From NCBI GenBank assembly GCA_003342815.1, contig PTEX01000034.1, positions 5,545,026 to 5,609,025 on the forward strand: a DNA stretch of 64,000 nucleotides, read 5' to 3'. The stretch comes from Eudromia elegans (Eukaryota > Chordata > Aves > Tinamiformes > Tinamidae). A program made the position numbers and the translations under genes. Below are positions 1-12,330 of the stretch, piece by piece; positions within the stretch are counted from its first letter, which is position 1, and every line of letters starts with the position of its first letter. Below the pieces are notes generated by a model. That model was not told the origin of the DNA, did no database searches, and saw nothing but the letters and a program-made list of their open reading frames with translations.

Positions 1-3000
1 TTCAAGAGCCCTGCAAAATATGCTATCTAGAGTATAGGGAGGGCTGTTGTTATGTAGCAGTAGATGTGGTATAGGATTGTGCCTACACCTTGTGCTACAG
101 CTCACATGAGGAAATTGTGCAACTTCATGTTCAAAATTTTTGACTTTTGACAGATTTATGTGTCTAATACAACCAAAGGGCAGAGTGCTGTTTCATAAAT
201 ATTCAGATTACTGTAGACGAGGTTTGGGACATGTATGTGTAATGTATCTTTTAGAATATCTTGGAATTACTACTTTTTGAGTAGCAATTTTTTTTGGGTA
301 GCAGTGCCGCAGTGTCTGGTACTCAAACGTGATGCTTAGCAGGTTATTATTTGTGTGTGCTGCTGGTTTTAAACACTTTACTGAAAGCAAAACAGCCTGA
401 AACTACAACTGTGAACTACCCCAAGAGGAATGTGAATTTCAGGTTTGATGATATTCACCTGTCATGCATGCTGCAGGCAGGGTGTTAGTGCACAAGCATG
501 AAAGCTGTCTCATTTTATTAGAACTTNCTTTTTTTTTCTCCTCTATTTTTCACTTGTAGAAAAGGGGAAAAAAAAAGTTGCTTCTTGTCTTGAAACTGTA
601 GATGTAGAGATCTGAGGGTTGGTGNTTTTTTTTTTTTTTCAGTTTTTAGTTTGGCCAGCTTTGTAGGAGCAAAGCTATATGTGAATACTTCATAGTTGAA
701 GATGACAATGTATTTTTACTTGGAATAAACAAAGCAATCGTACAAACTTATTCAGGCCAACTATAGCATATGCAGGTGTTGTGTAAATCTCTGTTTTTCC
801 TGTGATGTGCATGGATTCTAGCTTGTGATACTGTTTGTGTTTTTGCAAGTGGGTTTCTTAGAGTGAGCTGATGCTTATGTCTTATGAGACATTGTAATGT
901 GACCAGATGAAAAAAAGACTTTTTCTTTTTTTAAATGTAGGCCNGTCCTTGCTTGAATCTAGTTTTCTAGAATACATGTGCTATAGAGAATAGCGCAAAT
1001 TAAGCTTGGATAACTGTTTTGTTTTAATTCTGTTTTAACTTGCCTAGATTGGAATTTCCCATTAACCTATTCTATTTTAAATGAAGAGAGAGCATCAGTG
1101 TCTTGTAGGACAGACTGCATTTATTTATTTTCATCTCTGTTCAAATAACATGAAATAAGGTGTATTTCTTTTTTTCTTTTTCTCTCTCTACATGAAGTGG
1201 AAGTAAGTTCATTTCATTGTGGATAATAGTAGTGCAGTTAGTGGCAACATTATTTAGGATATTCTTAGAGCTTGAAAATACTAACTGCTTGCAAAATACC
1301 GTATAAAGTAGATCTGTGAGTTGTGGTCAGAGTTAGGTCTGTAGAATTTTACTACCTGAAGAAATGANTGAAGATTATGAAAAATAACTCAGATAATCCC
1401 TTATATATTTTGTCTTCCTGGTGCAATTTAGTGTTTTGAAGTAGTGTTTGTTCCCTATCTAATTTACCCCCACACTAGATTTTTTGTGCCAGCAGTGAAG
1501 TTTTCACAGAAGTAAATGCTGGAATAAAATTTAGTAAGACAATTATGTTTACAAAGTGAAATATTTCTTGACATGTAACTCTCTTAAGATATAATAGCAT
1601 ATAAGGGAAAAAAATGAAAGTTTTGGCCTTGATCCGTGAGCTGCTTTTTTGTGTTTGGTGGGTTTTAGCTGAAAAGGAGGAGAAAGGAAGTTTAGTTTGC
1701 TGGACAGCTCTAAATGGAAATCAACACACATGAAAGAAGTTGAGCAGAAGAGAAGTCATTAACTCTGCTGCTTAGAGCATTAGTGTTGAGGACGGATCCA
1801 TGAAGCATAGTGTCGTGAGCTGCTGAACACTTAAAGGAAACCTAGAAAAGCTCCTTGCAGAAGTCAGCTTCCAAAATATCTGGAAATCTGGAATCTGGAA
1901 ATCTAGTTTCTAGGGTGGGTGCATGAGTCAGAAAAGTGTAATGTGGCATCAAAGATTGCAAGGGAAGAGTTCTCCGTGCTTAGTATTTAAGAGGAGAGTA
2001 CAGTAAGAATGGTGGAGGGTTGAAGAGTGGGAGGAGGGTTTCTGTACGCTCTATTCCTCATCCAGAGCCTCACTGAGGTGCTCTGCTTAGGAGAAAAACT
2101 CAGGGTCGGCCACCCTTTTGGACACCATCTGTCCTCGGCGCTTACTCCAGTCTTAAGCTCCTGAGCAGGGCTCGGGGTATGCCAGAGGAAAATCCTGGCA
2201 CGGTCTGTCCCTGAGGAGGACACAGGGAACCTGCATATTTAGCAGGGCCAAGTTGAGCATTGTCCCAAGGCAGGAGCTTTGAGGGATGCTGGACAAGTTG
2301 GAAATTCTGGAGCGGGGAAAGCTGCTGTTAGGAGCCTTCGCGGGTGTGTCCATGCTGGAAAAATCGACTGAAATCAGAGTGATTATATTACTAATTTTAA
2401 TCATGACTTAAATCAGCAAGCAGGAAATNCTGATTAAATAATTGTTTTTAATTTTGTTTTGCATTTGTGCTTAATTATTTTTCCTAAAGAAAAGTTGATT
2501 CTAATTGGTCTAATTTGTTCATACTTTTTGCAAGGCAGGAGGGTATGCATCTTTGCATTTAAGCAGTTATGTAGCTTAGTTTTGTAATGTTTAAGAAACG
2601 TAAATTCNTACCTTAGAGAGCTTTTAGCTGACTTTATTAGCTATATAAAATGAACCTTAATTGTGCTAGGTATATAAGAAGAAATAAATACATCCAAATA
2701 CGTTTTGCATTTAGAACAGATTATATACAAGAAGACTTGCCTGTAGTTTGGGAACTGAGCCAGTTTTTTTTGGTCACTGTGCCTTTCAACACCTGCCGTT
2801 AATAGATAAATCTAGTCACCNGTCCTTCTTGTTCATCATTTAGAAAAGAAAAACAGACTTTCCTGCTTTCTAAATTGTCAGTTTCAGAGTTGAGTGAACT
2901 AATTTTTTAATTGAACTAGTGGCTTGTTATTTTTTCTTTTGTAAATAATAGAGAATTATTTATTGGATGTGTCTGGAAAATATATGCATACTTAATACAT

Positions 3001-3376
3001 ACATAGTTCAGAAATTTTGCTTTAATAACTTGCCTTCAAGGCATATAAGGGCAACCTAGTGGAAAACTATGTTAAGCGTACAAGTGAGTATTTTGGTTAT
3101 TCACGGTGCATGGATGTTTGGAAGAACTTAATTTGGATCTTGGTCTTAGAATTCACCTTGTAGAATTTCCAATACTCTTTGACATCATCTGGTTGTGACA
3201 GCAGAAATCCTTCCCATTTACCCTCACCACAGAGCTCTCCTTGAGAAGCGTGTGGTCCTGGGGAGGCAGATGCAGAGGATGCTCCAAGTAGAGTTTTCAT
3301 CGCTTCTTGCTTTCGCTCCTGTGCCTAAGGGTGTCAGGCCTGCACACTGTTCAGCTCCATGTGATAAATATTGATT

Positions 3377-3925
3377 TCACAGAATCACAGAACGGTTAAG
3401 GTTGGAAGGAACCTCTAGAGATCATCTAGTCCAACCCCCTGCTCCAGCAGGGACACCCAGAGCCTGTGGCACAGGGTGGCATCCAGGGGGGTTTGGAAGA
3501 TCTCCAGAGAAGGAGACTCCACAGCCTCTCTGAGCAGCCTGTTCCAGGGCTCTATCACCCTCACAGGAAAGAAGTTCCTCCTCACATGGAGGTGGAACTT
3601 CCTGTGTTTCAGTTTGTACACATTACCTCTTGTCCTGTCCCTGGCCACCGCTGAGAAGAGTTTGGCCGCCTCCTCCCTACAGTCATTCCTCAGGAACTTA
3701 TACATTATTGATCAGATCCCATCTCAACCTTCTCTAGGCTAAACAGGCCCGGCTCATTTAATCTTTCTTCATATGATAGGTGCTGCAGTCCCTTAATCAT
3801 CTTTGTTGCTTTCTAGCAGCTCCATATCCCTCCTGTACTGGGGAGCCCAGAACTGCATACAGTACTCCAGATGCAACTTCACCAAGGCTGAGTAGAGGAG
3901 TAGGATCCCTTCCCTCACCCATTGC
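3377..3925 (-). mobile_element. CR1 LINE, 3' portion
   Basis: On the minus strand this is the 3' end of a chicken-repeat-1 LINE, with the element's 3' terminus at the low-coordinate side where the octamer-like tail TCACAGAATCACAG sits. The hallmark phrases are present in reverse orientation: GGTTGGAAGGAACCTCTAGAG, the stretch about the lead Met-like leader of the last ORF2 codons, and GAACTGCATACAGTACTCCAG. The minus strand at 3415-3705 still reads open for 96 codons and matches the C-terminal end of the CR1 ORF2 protein ([24 protein letters not shown]). The copy is 5'-truncated, as is usual for CR1, and lacks the reverse transcriptase core and endonuclease, so it cannot move by itself. It is the best-preserved repeat in the window and the main evidence for a bird. 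Confidence 0.93.
3415..3705 (-). pseudogene. CR1 ORF2 C-terminal remnant (96 codons)
   Basis: This is the open C-terminal piece of the LINE ORF2 polyprotein inside the truncated CR1 copy. It encodes the conserved segment after the reverse transcriptase ([11 protein letters not shown], then [14 protein letters not shown]) and a Leu-rich end. The usual ORF2 is many hundreds of residues, so well over four fifths is missing. It has no promoter of its own and is best treated as a non-functional relic. The Met at its start is internal to the original protein. Confidence 0.85.
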
Positions 3926-6770
3926 TTTCCTTTTTTTTTTTTTTTTCCCGTTTTCTGCTTCATAGTGGTTTGAATGGTTTTGACCTAACTCTTGCAGCTA
4001 TACTTATGCTGTGTTTTCTTGTGCCCTGATACCCTCCTTCTAGCTGCTTGGGTCCCCAGGAAAGTGCTATCTTTTTTTTCATTTGTTCACCTCCTTCCTA
4101 ATGCAAGTGATGGGAGAGATATTGTCCAATAATAAATTAGTATTTAAAATTAAAAGAAAATATAAGGCAAATGAAAATAAAATCCCTGTATTATTGATAG
4201 TACTGTCTTTAATACTGGTGGCTTTACTTTTTTACCTTAATATATAGAGAGTTATATCTGAAAGAATGTTTGTTTATTTAGACTGGAGGATAAGTATTTT
4301 GGTCCACACTGGTAACTTAGAGTCTAAAGTTGTATCTTATTAAGTGATAACACTGTGAAGGCAAATTTATTTGCACATAAAATATTTTAATGAAACCAAT
4401 TCTCTTAATAAGTCTGTTGTATGCTTGTCGTGTGAAAGATACAATAACTTTGAAACGACATCAAATTCCTATCTTTTGCAATTTTTCCTTTTTGAACAGG
4501 AAAACATTTGGTGGGTATGGCACTCAAGTCTTTCTAGGAAGAACCTTCTAATCTTGATGGGCAATGAGCTGTTTTTGATAGTGCTGTTAAAAGTTTTGTT
4601 AAAAAGATAAATCTTTTATCCCACCAAAGTTTTTTAGCAGTTGATATACTGGAAATTTTGATTTTTTTTTTTGAAGTAAAATGTCCTTAATATTATTTTT
4701 CTTCGCGTTCCTCTTTCTTTTTTTCTTTTTGCTTTCCCTTTAAAGTAATTGTTCGTACCTGAAAAGGTGAAAATATTTGATGAGAAGAAAGCTTTCATTT
4801 GCTGTCTTTGAAGCTAGAATTTATAGCCCATAGAAAATACTGTGGTTTAGTTCAAATATGATGTTTAGAAGATATTACGTTAAATATTTATACGCTGCAA
4901 AGAAGAAATACATGTTTCAAGCTTCCCTCCTTTCAGCATTGTGCACGTGCTGTCAGGATATGATGTCCATTTTTCAGGCTTGCTATTGATTGAATAATCA
5001 TGTCAAACTATCACATATNTTAACGCCTTTTATAACTTTAATAGTTTTTTTCTGCACTTGTGTCTGGTTATGATCGTTCCTTGAGACCGAAACATTTTGA
5101 CTTGGATCTTCTGATCATTTGATACTTTCTGTGCATTGGCTACTGAGAATGAGCTGAGTAAGAAAACATACCAAATTCCAGTTTATTTATAGCACTTGCG
5201 CGACCTGGAAATGCACCTTTTAAAGAGAAGATAAATTTGTTGGAAATGAATTGACGTAAAATGTGCTGGAATGAGATGGAAATATGCTAATGTATTTGTG
5301 ACATAACATGACATCATAACTAGAGCATTCTTTAAACCACCTTTAGCCAATATACAGATTGCTTTTAGAAAAAGAAAACAATTCTCCTGTCCTAAATCTT
5401 CCTTTTTCTTGCATGTTGATTTTTATTTTTGTATTTTATTGCAAAAGCAAACTCCAAACCTAACTCTTTCATCAAAGGTAAAGATCAAGGAGGAGTGGAA
5501 GAGTTTTTTAACATAGCAAAATGGCAATTCAGCTTTCTTCATGTGTGTAATTAAAAAAAGGGCATTTTTAGAATGTTGGAAGAATGCTTCTTAGACTGGC
5601 CATTTTGGAATTCTGAACCAAGGAGAACAGACTAAATGTGTGCATATTTAGTTTAATTCAGCACAAGAACAGTCTGCTCAGTATTTTCATGAGAGAAATT
5701 CTGGGTAATGACAGATCTCTAGCAGGTATTTTTAAAGCTAGAATGTATGTTAGAGTTAAAAATAAATATGCCATCAAATGCATCTTTGTCATTTTATTTA
5801 ATTATTCTTTCAGGGCAGAATCCCTTCTTCTTTGTGCTTTACTATTTTTTAAGGTAAAATGCTCTATTTCCCTTTCTCAGCGATTCCCTGCCAGGCTGTT
5901 AGATGAGGCCAAAGCTTATGGTCCTGTAAGAGGAGGATGTTTTTCTGGCAGTGGAGTTCTCTTCTTTGAGTAGGGTGGGGTTTTTCTTTCTTCCCATTTT
6001 GCTTTTGTTTGTGGTGTTTGTACATTAATTTATGAAGAATAAATTTATCTGTGCAGATTACTAGGTTTTGTTTTTTCCTTGTTTCTTTTTTAAGCCAGTT
6101 AGTGATTGAGCTGGGTGTTGTTTGGAGTGTTGATTGTTGATATTTTTAAATTCTTTTGGTTGTAAGTATTTCGTTTTAGCTTCAGTAGTTATAGTCACAG
6201 TACACTGAGCCTTATAAAAAAAATATTTTGCAAGTTTGCTACAGGATTTAGCTTGGAATAGAGTAATTCTTATAGTTCCAATTGTGCTTAGTGCTACGAA
6301 GGGCTACTGTGAGGAGTGGGAGTTTCCTGTTTTGAAGTTAACATAGGGTACAAATAAAAACAGTTCCTGGTGCTGCTGCTTTGGGATTTTATTTTTAAAT
6401 AAATAAATTTAGGGCTACAGAAAAGCACTTTTTTTTTCCCTCTGTGGATGTTGTTTCCTCAAAATGTGATTACTTTTTGTGGAGTTTGTTGCCTATTTAA
6501 CTTCTACTTCTGTAATAGTATATCTATATATCTATCATAGTCTATCAATGAAGCAAGCTTTTCCTAGTTGTATTACTGAATAATTGTAATATTAATAATA
6601 CTGAAGAGGGTAACACCAGTAATCGAACTATGAAAAGCAAATATCATTGTCTTTGCTAGCTNGTTGGATGGTATAGCTGATTATTCTGAACTCAACCTTT
6701 TTTCAGTCCCATTTTTGATTCATGCAATTACACCCAGAGCACCTAAAAGGTTAATTTATATGGTATGCTT

Positions 6771-6815
6771 GTGTATGTATTATAATATACATATATGTGT
6801 AATATAAACATACAC
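6771..6815. repeat. AT-rich imperfect inverted repeat
   Basis: The arms GTGTATGT (6771-6778) and ACATACAC (6808-6815) are perfect reverse complements around an AT-rich centre that is itself partly palindromic. It probably reflects AT-rich, TG/CA microsatellite-like sequence rather than an RNA gene. Confidence 0.5.
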
Positions 6816-9800
6816 TTTCTTTATTGATAGTATCTCTCTTCTATAAATTAAAATTTGTGTGTGCAGCTACTTCCCAAGCACTATATAGCCGCTAGGCAGG
6901 CTCAGCTTACCTAGAAATTTCAGTCACTTTTGTATAAAAGAGTTTTAGCTATACATCGTTGCTTGCTGCATTCTTCTTAAAAACACAAAATTTCTTTTTT
7001 TTTTTGGTATATTACTATCACCTGTTGGTGAGCATTACAGATGATACAAAATCTGGCTGCTTGATTCATATTTGGGGTGCATTAGGCATATCTNGAGTTT
7101 TAGATTTTTCTGTTGCTGTTTGCTTTTAAACAGNGGACTAGAGACATCTTTAGGTTGCAAATCTTCAGGTTTTGTNTTACATTAGGATTATATTTCTTGG
7201 CTTTTTCTCCACNTTCATTATGCTTGCAGCATATATCTTAATTTGGAGATAAAATATTGATGTTAAGGCAACAACCGAGTTTCCATGAAGTAAAATGACC
7301 TTATTAGTAATTTTTCCCTTGTGCCGTGTGTGACTGAGGGTTGACCTGGTTAGTTCTCATGGCTGGTCACAGCTTGCAGTTCTTGCTGGGCCCTCCACTT
7401 GTTTTCTTTCTTCTGGGGTAGTGCAGCAACAGCCATGAGTGTGCCAGAGGCTGACATCACCTTCCTACCGCTTTCTTTACATCTTTCTTTCTCTTCAAAT
7501 TACTTTTTATTATGAAAAAAGAGAGAGAACCAATAAGTTTTGCTGCTGTTGCTGCACTTTTGGTATCCTTTTCTGAAAACAAATGGGAGACATCATCACC
7601 AATGACTTTTGTCGGAGACTGCAAAATTTAGCTGAGCACCGCCAGCACTATCAAGTTCGAGCTTTCTCGGCAGGATGTGTCACCTGTTCTTAAACCAAGT
7701 CCCTCAGTCTGTCTCTGTCTTCCCACCACCAGTTTCCTTTTCTTACCAGAGTTTGGCCACAAGTGTGACCTCAGGCACCATCAAGTTCCTCTGCCTCCTC
7801 TGTGCTTCTATAAACATTAATTTTCTGTCTCCAGTTGTGGTGCCTGAACTCAGCTTTCCTTCTTGCCCCATGACTGTGGTGGCTGAGGCACAGGCTGCGA
7901 TGCCGCTGCAGGTGCTGGCAGGGTGGCTGCCTCTGCCTGGGGGAAAAAGCTCCACAGCAATGATGCTGGATGAGAGGCCTTTCCAGGGGGCTCCACGAGT
8001 TCTTCCCTTAGTCCTGTGGCTTGTCACCAGCGGGAAGCACTCTCACCCCAAAGTGGTAGCAACAGTGAGTAATGTGTGTAATTAGTAGCTAGCAGCCACA
8101 GATGTTTGTGTCCAGAGACACTGAAGAATGTTATTTTGGCTTCTGTGTCAAAAAATTCTGCCTTATCACCAGTTACAACTTGAGCAAAGATAAAATCCAG
8201 TTTTAAGATTTTAGTGGATAAAGGTCCAAAATAAGGACCTTGTGGAAATAACAGATTTTTGTGTATTGTTCAGCCTTTTTATTAAGAGGAATTCCTTACT
8301 TTTGCTTTGACTTGAAGTTAAGGCAGACCATTGCAATTGCTTTTTGCTGCATCCATTGAGTTGTTGAATTTATTGGTTTTATTACCTAAATAATGCAAAG
8401 ATACTGACTGGAAAAGATTAATTCTGATAAAATAAAACATTCTTAGTATGATTTCTCTGGTTAGATAAATAATCATGTTACTCTGCAGTTCATTTAGAAA
8501 ATACTTTATTATTTAAAAGCAGTAAATGAAAAAAGTGAATTCACAATTCAAGTAACTAGCAAAATATGTACAGTGAATCACCTGTTGAGGATTTAAATTT
8601 TGTTTCACTATAGACTAAGCCTTTTTTTAAAGCAGTTATACCAAAAACTTGGTACTGTACTCAAGTGTGTGTAAAATTTTCTGTGTGTCAATTTTGTTAT
8701 GTATGCGTGTTAGTTTTGGTAAAGCAGCATCTGCAACAGCAGTAGTCCGTCTTTCTAAGGGACATTTAGCGTGTGCCTAAGCTTTGCTGTGGTAGTGTCC
8801 ATAGTGTAACATAAATGTAGTGGTAACCTAGTGATTCATTAAGGGGGAAACTTAACAAGATGTTTCAGTTAATTCTTGTTACCAAAATTTCATGTGTGAA
8901 GGAGGGAGGTAGGTAAATAGTGAAACCTTTGTTTTTTTCTTCTTTCAGTTGGCTATATGATTCTCCCTGTCTNGAATACAGCAAGATAGTGAGGGACTTG
9001 GAAAGCCAGAGGAGTTGAGGTGGTTAAGGACAGAGCAAGGAGAGGTGCCTTTAATTCCCCTCTCTTTCCTTGGGAACTGTGTGTGGTGCAGNTTTCTCTT
9101 TCCTGCTCTTCTGTATAGTTCTTACTAGCTCCTAAATTACAATTGTCTTGAGCTTCTTGTGTATGTGACTAAACCAGCCTCTGAAACCACTGTGCCAGTC
9201 TGCGGGAGTGTGTTACAGCCTGCTGGATCTGGAAACAATCAGACAGCGTCTTAGGGCTTCACCCGTGCCTGGTTGTATGTGGACTGGCCTCTTTTGGGCT
9301 TTTCTGCCTCTTCCAAATTTATGGAGGTAGATCTCAGTTCTGGGTCCTCTCCTCTGTGATTTTTTTTTTTTTCTTTTTTCTTTTTTTTAAAAAAAGTTTT
9401 CAGAGCTGTTAACTTGGTGCTTTACAGTAGCAGCTACCCCAGAAGTTCTAAGTGTGGAAGCAGCAGTGTGTTCAGTGTATCTTGGGTAAAATGCACCCCA
9501 CTGTCATCTACTGGTACTTTCTGCTCTTACCTCCCAGTAGCAAAAACTTACTGTTTTGTTTTTATCAAATGATCCATAAGACACAGACTATATTGAGCTC
9601 ATTCATGTTAGACATCTGTAGGCTTGCGTGGCCCATCTTTGCCTCTTGCATGAGCTATGTAGAAGGAGAATTCGTGTTCTGTCCCGTTTCTGTTGGTCAA
9701 AAGAACTCAGACCAAGCTTATATTGACTAAAATTATGGCTGTGATGGCCCTCAGGGCTCCCCAAAGCCAATATAATGCCCTTCTGCTAAAAATAAATAGG

Positions 9801-12089
9801 ATGAGCTTTGTAGGGCAACAGGTGCTACAGAGCTGAGTGTTCTGGGTCTGCTGTTGCAGTGCAGTGGTGATGTTTGTTGAACCATACTTGTTTTTACTGG
9901 TGCCTTAATATGTATTTTAAATATATACTTGAAAATATATTGTAAAATATTTTTCACTTGCAGTATCAAATACTTACAAATCCACCCTCCACAAATTTCA
10001 GGTTGCTCTCAGGATGGTAAGTGGATGCATGGTTTGGGACTTCAACCCCGTGTTCACAGGCTTTGACCTCTGAGATCTGTCCTTTGTGAGTTGCTCAGGG
10101 GGTCAGACTTCAGCCCAGTGCTGTGTTGCCTGCTGAAACAGGATCTCTTCTTCCTTAGCTGTGAAATTTAGATGAATGAAAGTGAGAGGATAATGCAGCA
10201 GAAAAGCAAATGGGCTTAAAATTAGAATATGAGTACTGGATAGGAGAAGCAGCTGTAATCAGATTCCTTTAGTGTGGATGCTGAGCCACAGTAAAACCAA
10301 AATTTTGACAGATGGTTACGTACGAGGTTTCTTTATGCGTGAGCTGGGTGTACACTGCATTTTTGGAGATGTTGAGTGCACAAAGTGGCACTTGAATTTA
10401 ATGTATGGTGTTAGTATCAACAGGTTAGCTGTGGTGTAACCTGGAAGAATGAGGGCAGAGTTTAAAAAAATTTTCCCTAAGGTCTGTACTTGTTTTTTCA
10501 CCAGTTCATGTGTGAATTCAGACTTTTTTTTTTTTTTTTTTTACACTCTGTGCATAGAATGGAAACAGTGCTGCAAGATCATGGGGAAATGTAGGTGTAG
10601 TCATTAATATTTCACCTGTGTCTGTGTAATTTTTTCTGTTTAGAGCTGCATTCTAAGACACCACTTACAGAGGGCTGCAAAAAAATGACCTTCTTCCCAT
10701 ACTTGGTGAAGGTTGGATGCTGTTGCCGATTTACACATTACCAGTAAATAGGAAAGTTAAAAAATTAAGTAAAATGAAACAGCAGAAACCAAAACCACCC
10801 CACAGTGTTTCATATATGGAAATTGAAATGAGAGTTGACTACGATGTTGTAGAATAAATAGATTAGTATATTTGGAAATACTTTGGATTTTTTGTTCATT
10901 TGCCTGTTTGTGACGTGTTTCTTGCCATGCAGTGGTGAGAACAGCAGAGGTTGGAAGTGCGTGGGGTGATCTGGAGTTACCTGGGTGCCATATTGTGCNA
11001 GGGAGCAGGGTGGTTACCTCAGCCGCAGAGGTAAGTGGGTTGTCTATGCAGTGCAGAGATTTTGGAAGATCAGGAATGGCACTAGGAACTACGCAAGTAC
11101 GGAAATTAGGAAGTCCTGGGAATTAATAATGGAGTCACACACCTATCACCACAAATTTAGCCTTTAAATGCAAAATGGCTAGTATAATTACACAGAAAAA
11201 TAAGATGCTTTTATTCTATGCAATTGCTTTTTTTTTTTTTTTTTAAACACAATTATTCTACCCTGTAAATAACTTGTGTACTTTTTTTTGCGGGGGAGAA
11301 GATGTAGAATTTATATTTCTTCCTTCATGATTCACTTTTTCTGAGGAGTGAATGAGAGAAACAGAAGAATGAAGTGTGTGTGGGGGATGGCATTAGACTC
11401 TTCCTGCCTGGTAGGTGACCTCTGCTTTTAACTTCCTTTTCACTCCTTCCTTAGATAGCTGAAACTACTGTTTAGTTTTGATATGTACAGAGGGCCTGTG
11501 CCATTTTAAATTCTTGCAGAACAGCCATTTCATGCACTTGAAAAGTGTGAACTCCTGATTTGTCTCCTAATGCGTGGATGCAGCAAATGGCATTTGCTAT
11601 ATTATGTGGTAGTGCTTTAGGTAGGTGTTTCTGGTGCTCTCAGGATTGCTCCAGGCCTTTAATGGTTTGCAGCATAGAAGCATGGATAGAGCAGTGGAAA
11701 GCAGTGAGTTTTGTTGAGGATGTAATGCAGCATTATTTCAGCATACCACAAAACTTGTGTTATCCTGTGACCTGTTGGTGTTGTCAACAAGTGACCCATA
11801 AACTTGCACCTTTCTGCGTATTCCCCAAAGGGGACGGACAGTATCTGGTTTTGCATCAGACGAAGCTGAGACACGCAAATTCTACATCCCTCTTTCTGTT
11901 TGGAAACCTTTTGTAGGGCTGTCTGGAAGCACCAATAGTTGTGGTGGATTCCACTACACGGATGAAAACAGCGTGTAGAGATGGGAGGTGACATGTCATG
12001 TGAGTGGCCTCAACTGTATCGTTTTTTTATTTCTCTTGACATAATGTTATGATCAAGGCAGATGTGAGCTACTTGGGAAGACGGTGTCT

Positions 12090-12330
12090 TTGTTGTGTTC
12101 CTGCCACAGACATCTTGTGTAACCTTGGCCAAGGTCTTAGCTGCTTTCTGTAAAATGCAGATATGCTGTTCCGGCCTTTAAGGGAGGCTGTAACCATAAA
12201 CTTCTTGTCTATTCCTTGTGTATTCATTCAGTTATGTATTTATGTAGCACAGTGCAGTATAGAAATTGTGCTGCCCTATCCTGTGAGACACAGGGATATT
12301 TTTACTTTGAGGTTCACTAAGGATTCCCAT
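12090..12330 (+). repeat. Possible ancient MIR-type SINE relic
   Basis: The stretch CTTGTGTAACCTTGGCCAAG followed by TTTCTGTAAAATGCAGATAT, and further on TGTGAGACACAGGGATATTT, resembles in order the conserved core and 3' part of the tRNA-derived MIR SINE family. Parts of the usual consensus between these blocks are absent. The match is from memory and weak; a repeat-library search would decide. Confidence 0.3.

Noticed and set aside
7675..8085. 136-codon frame on the + strand as a gene
   Set aside because: No domain, no splice context or start context, and a frame is open on the opposite strand too. Chance is the simplest reading.
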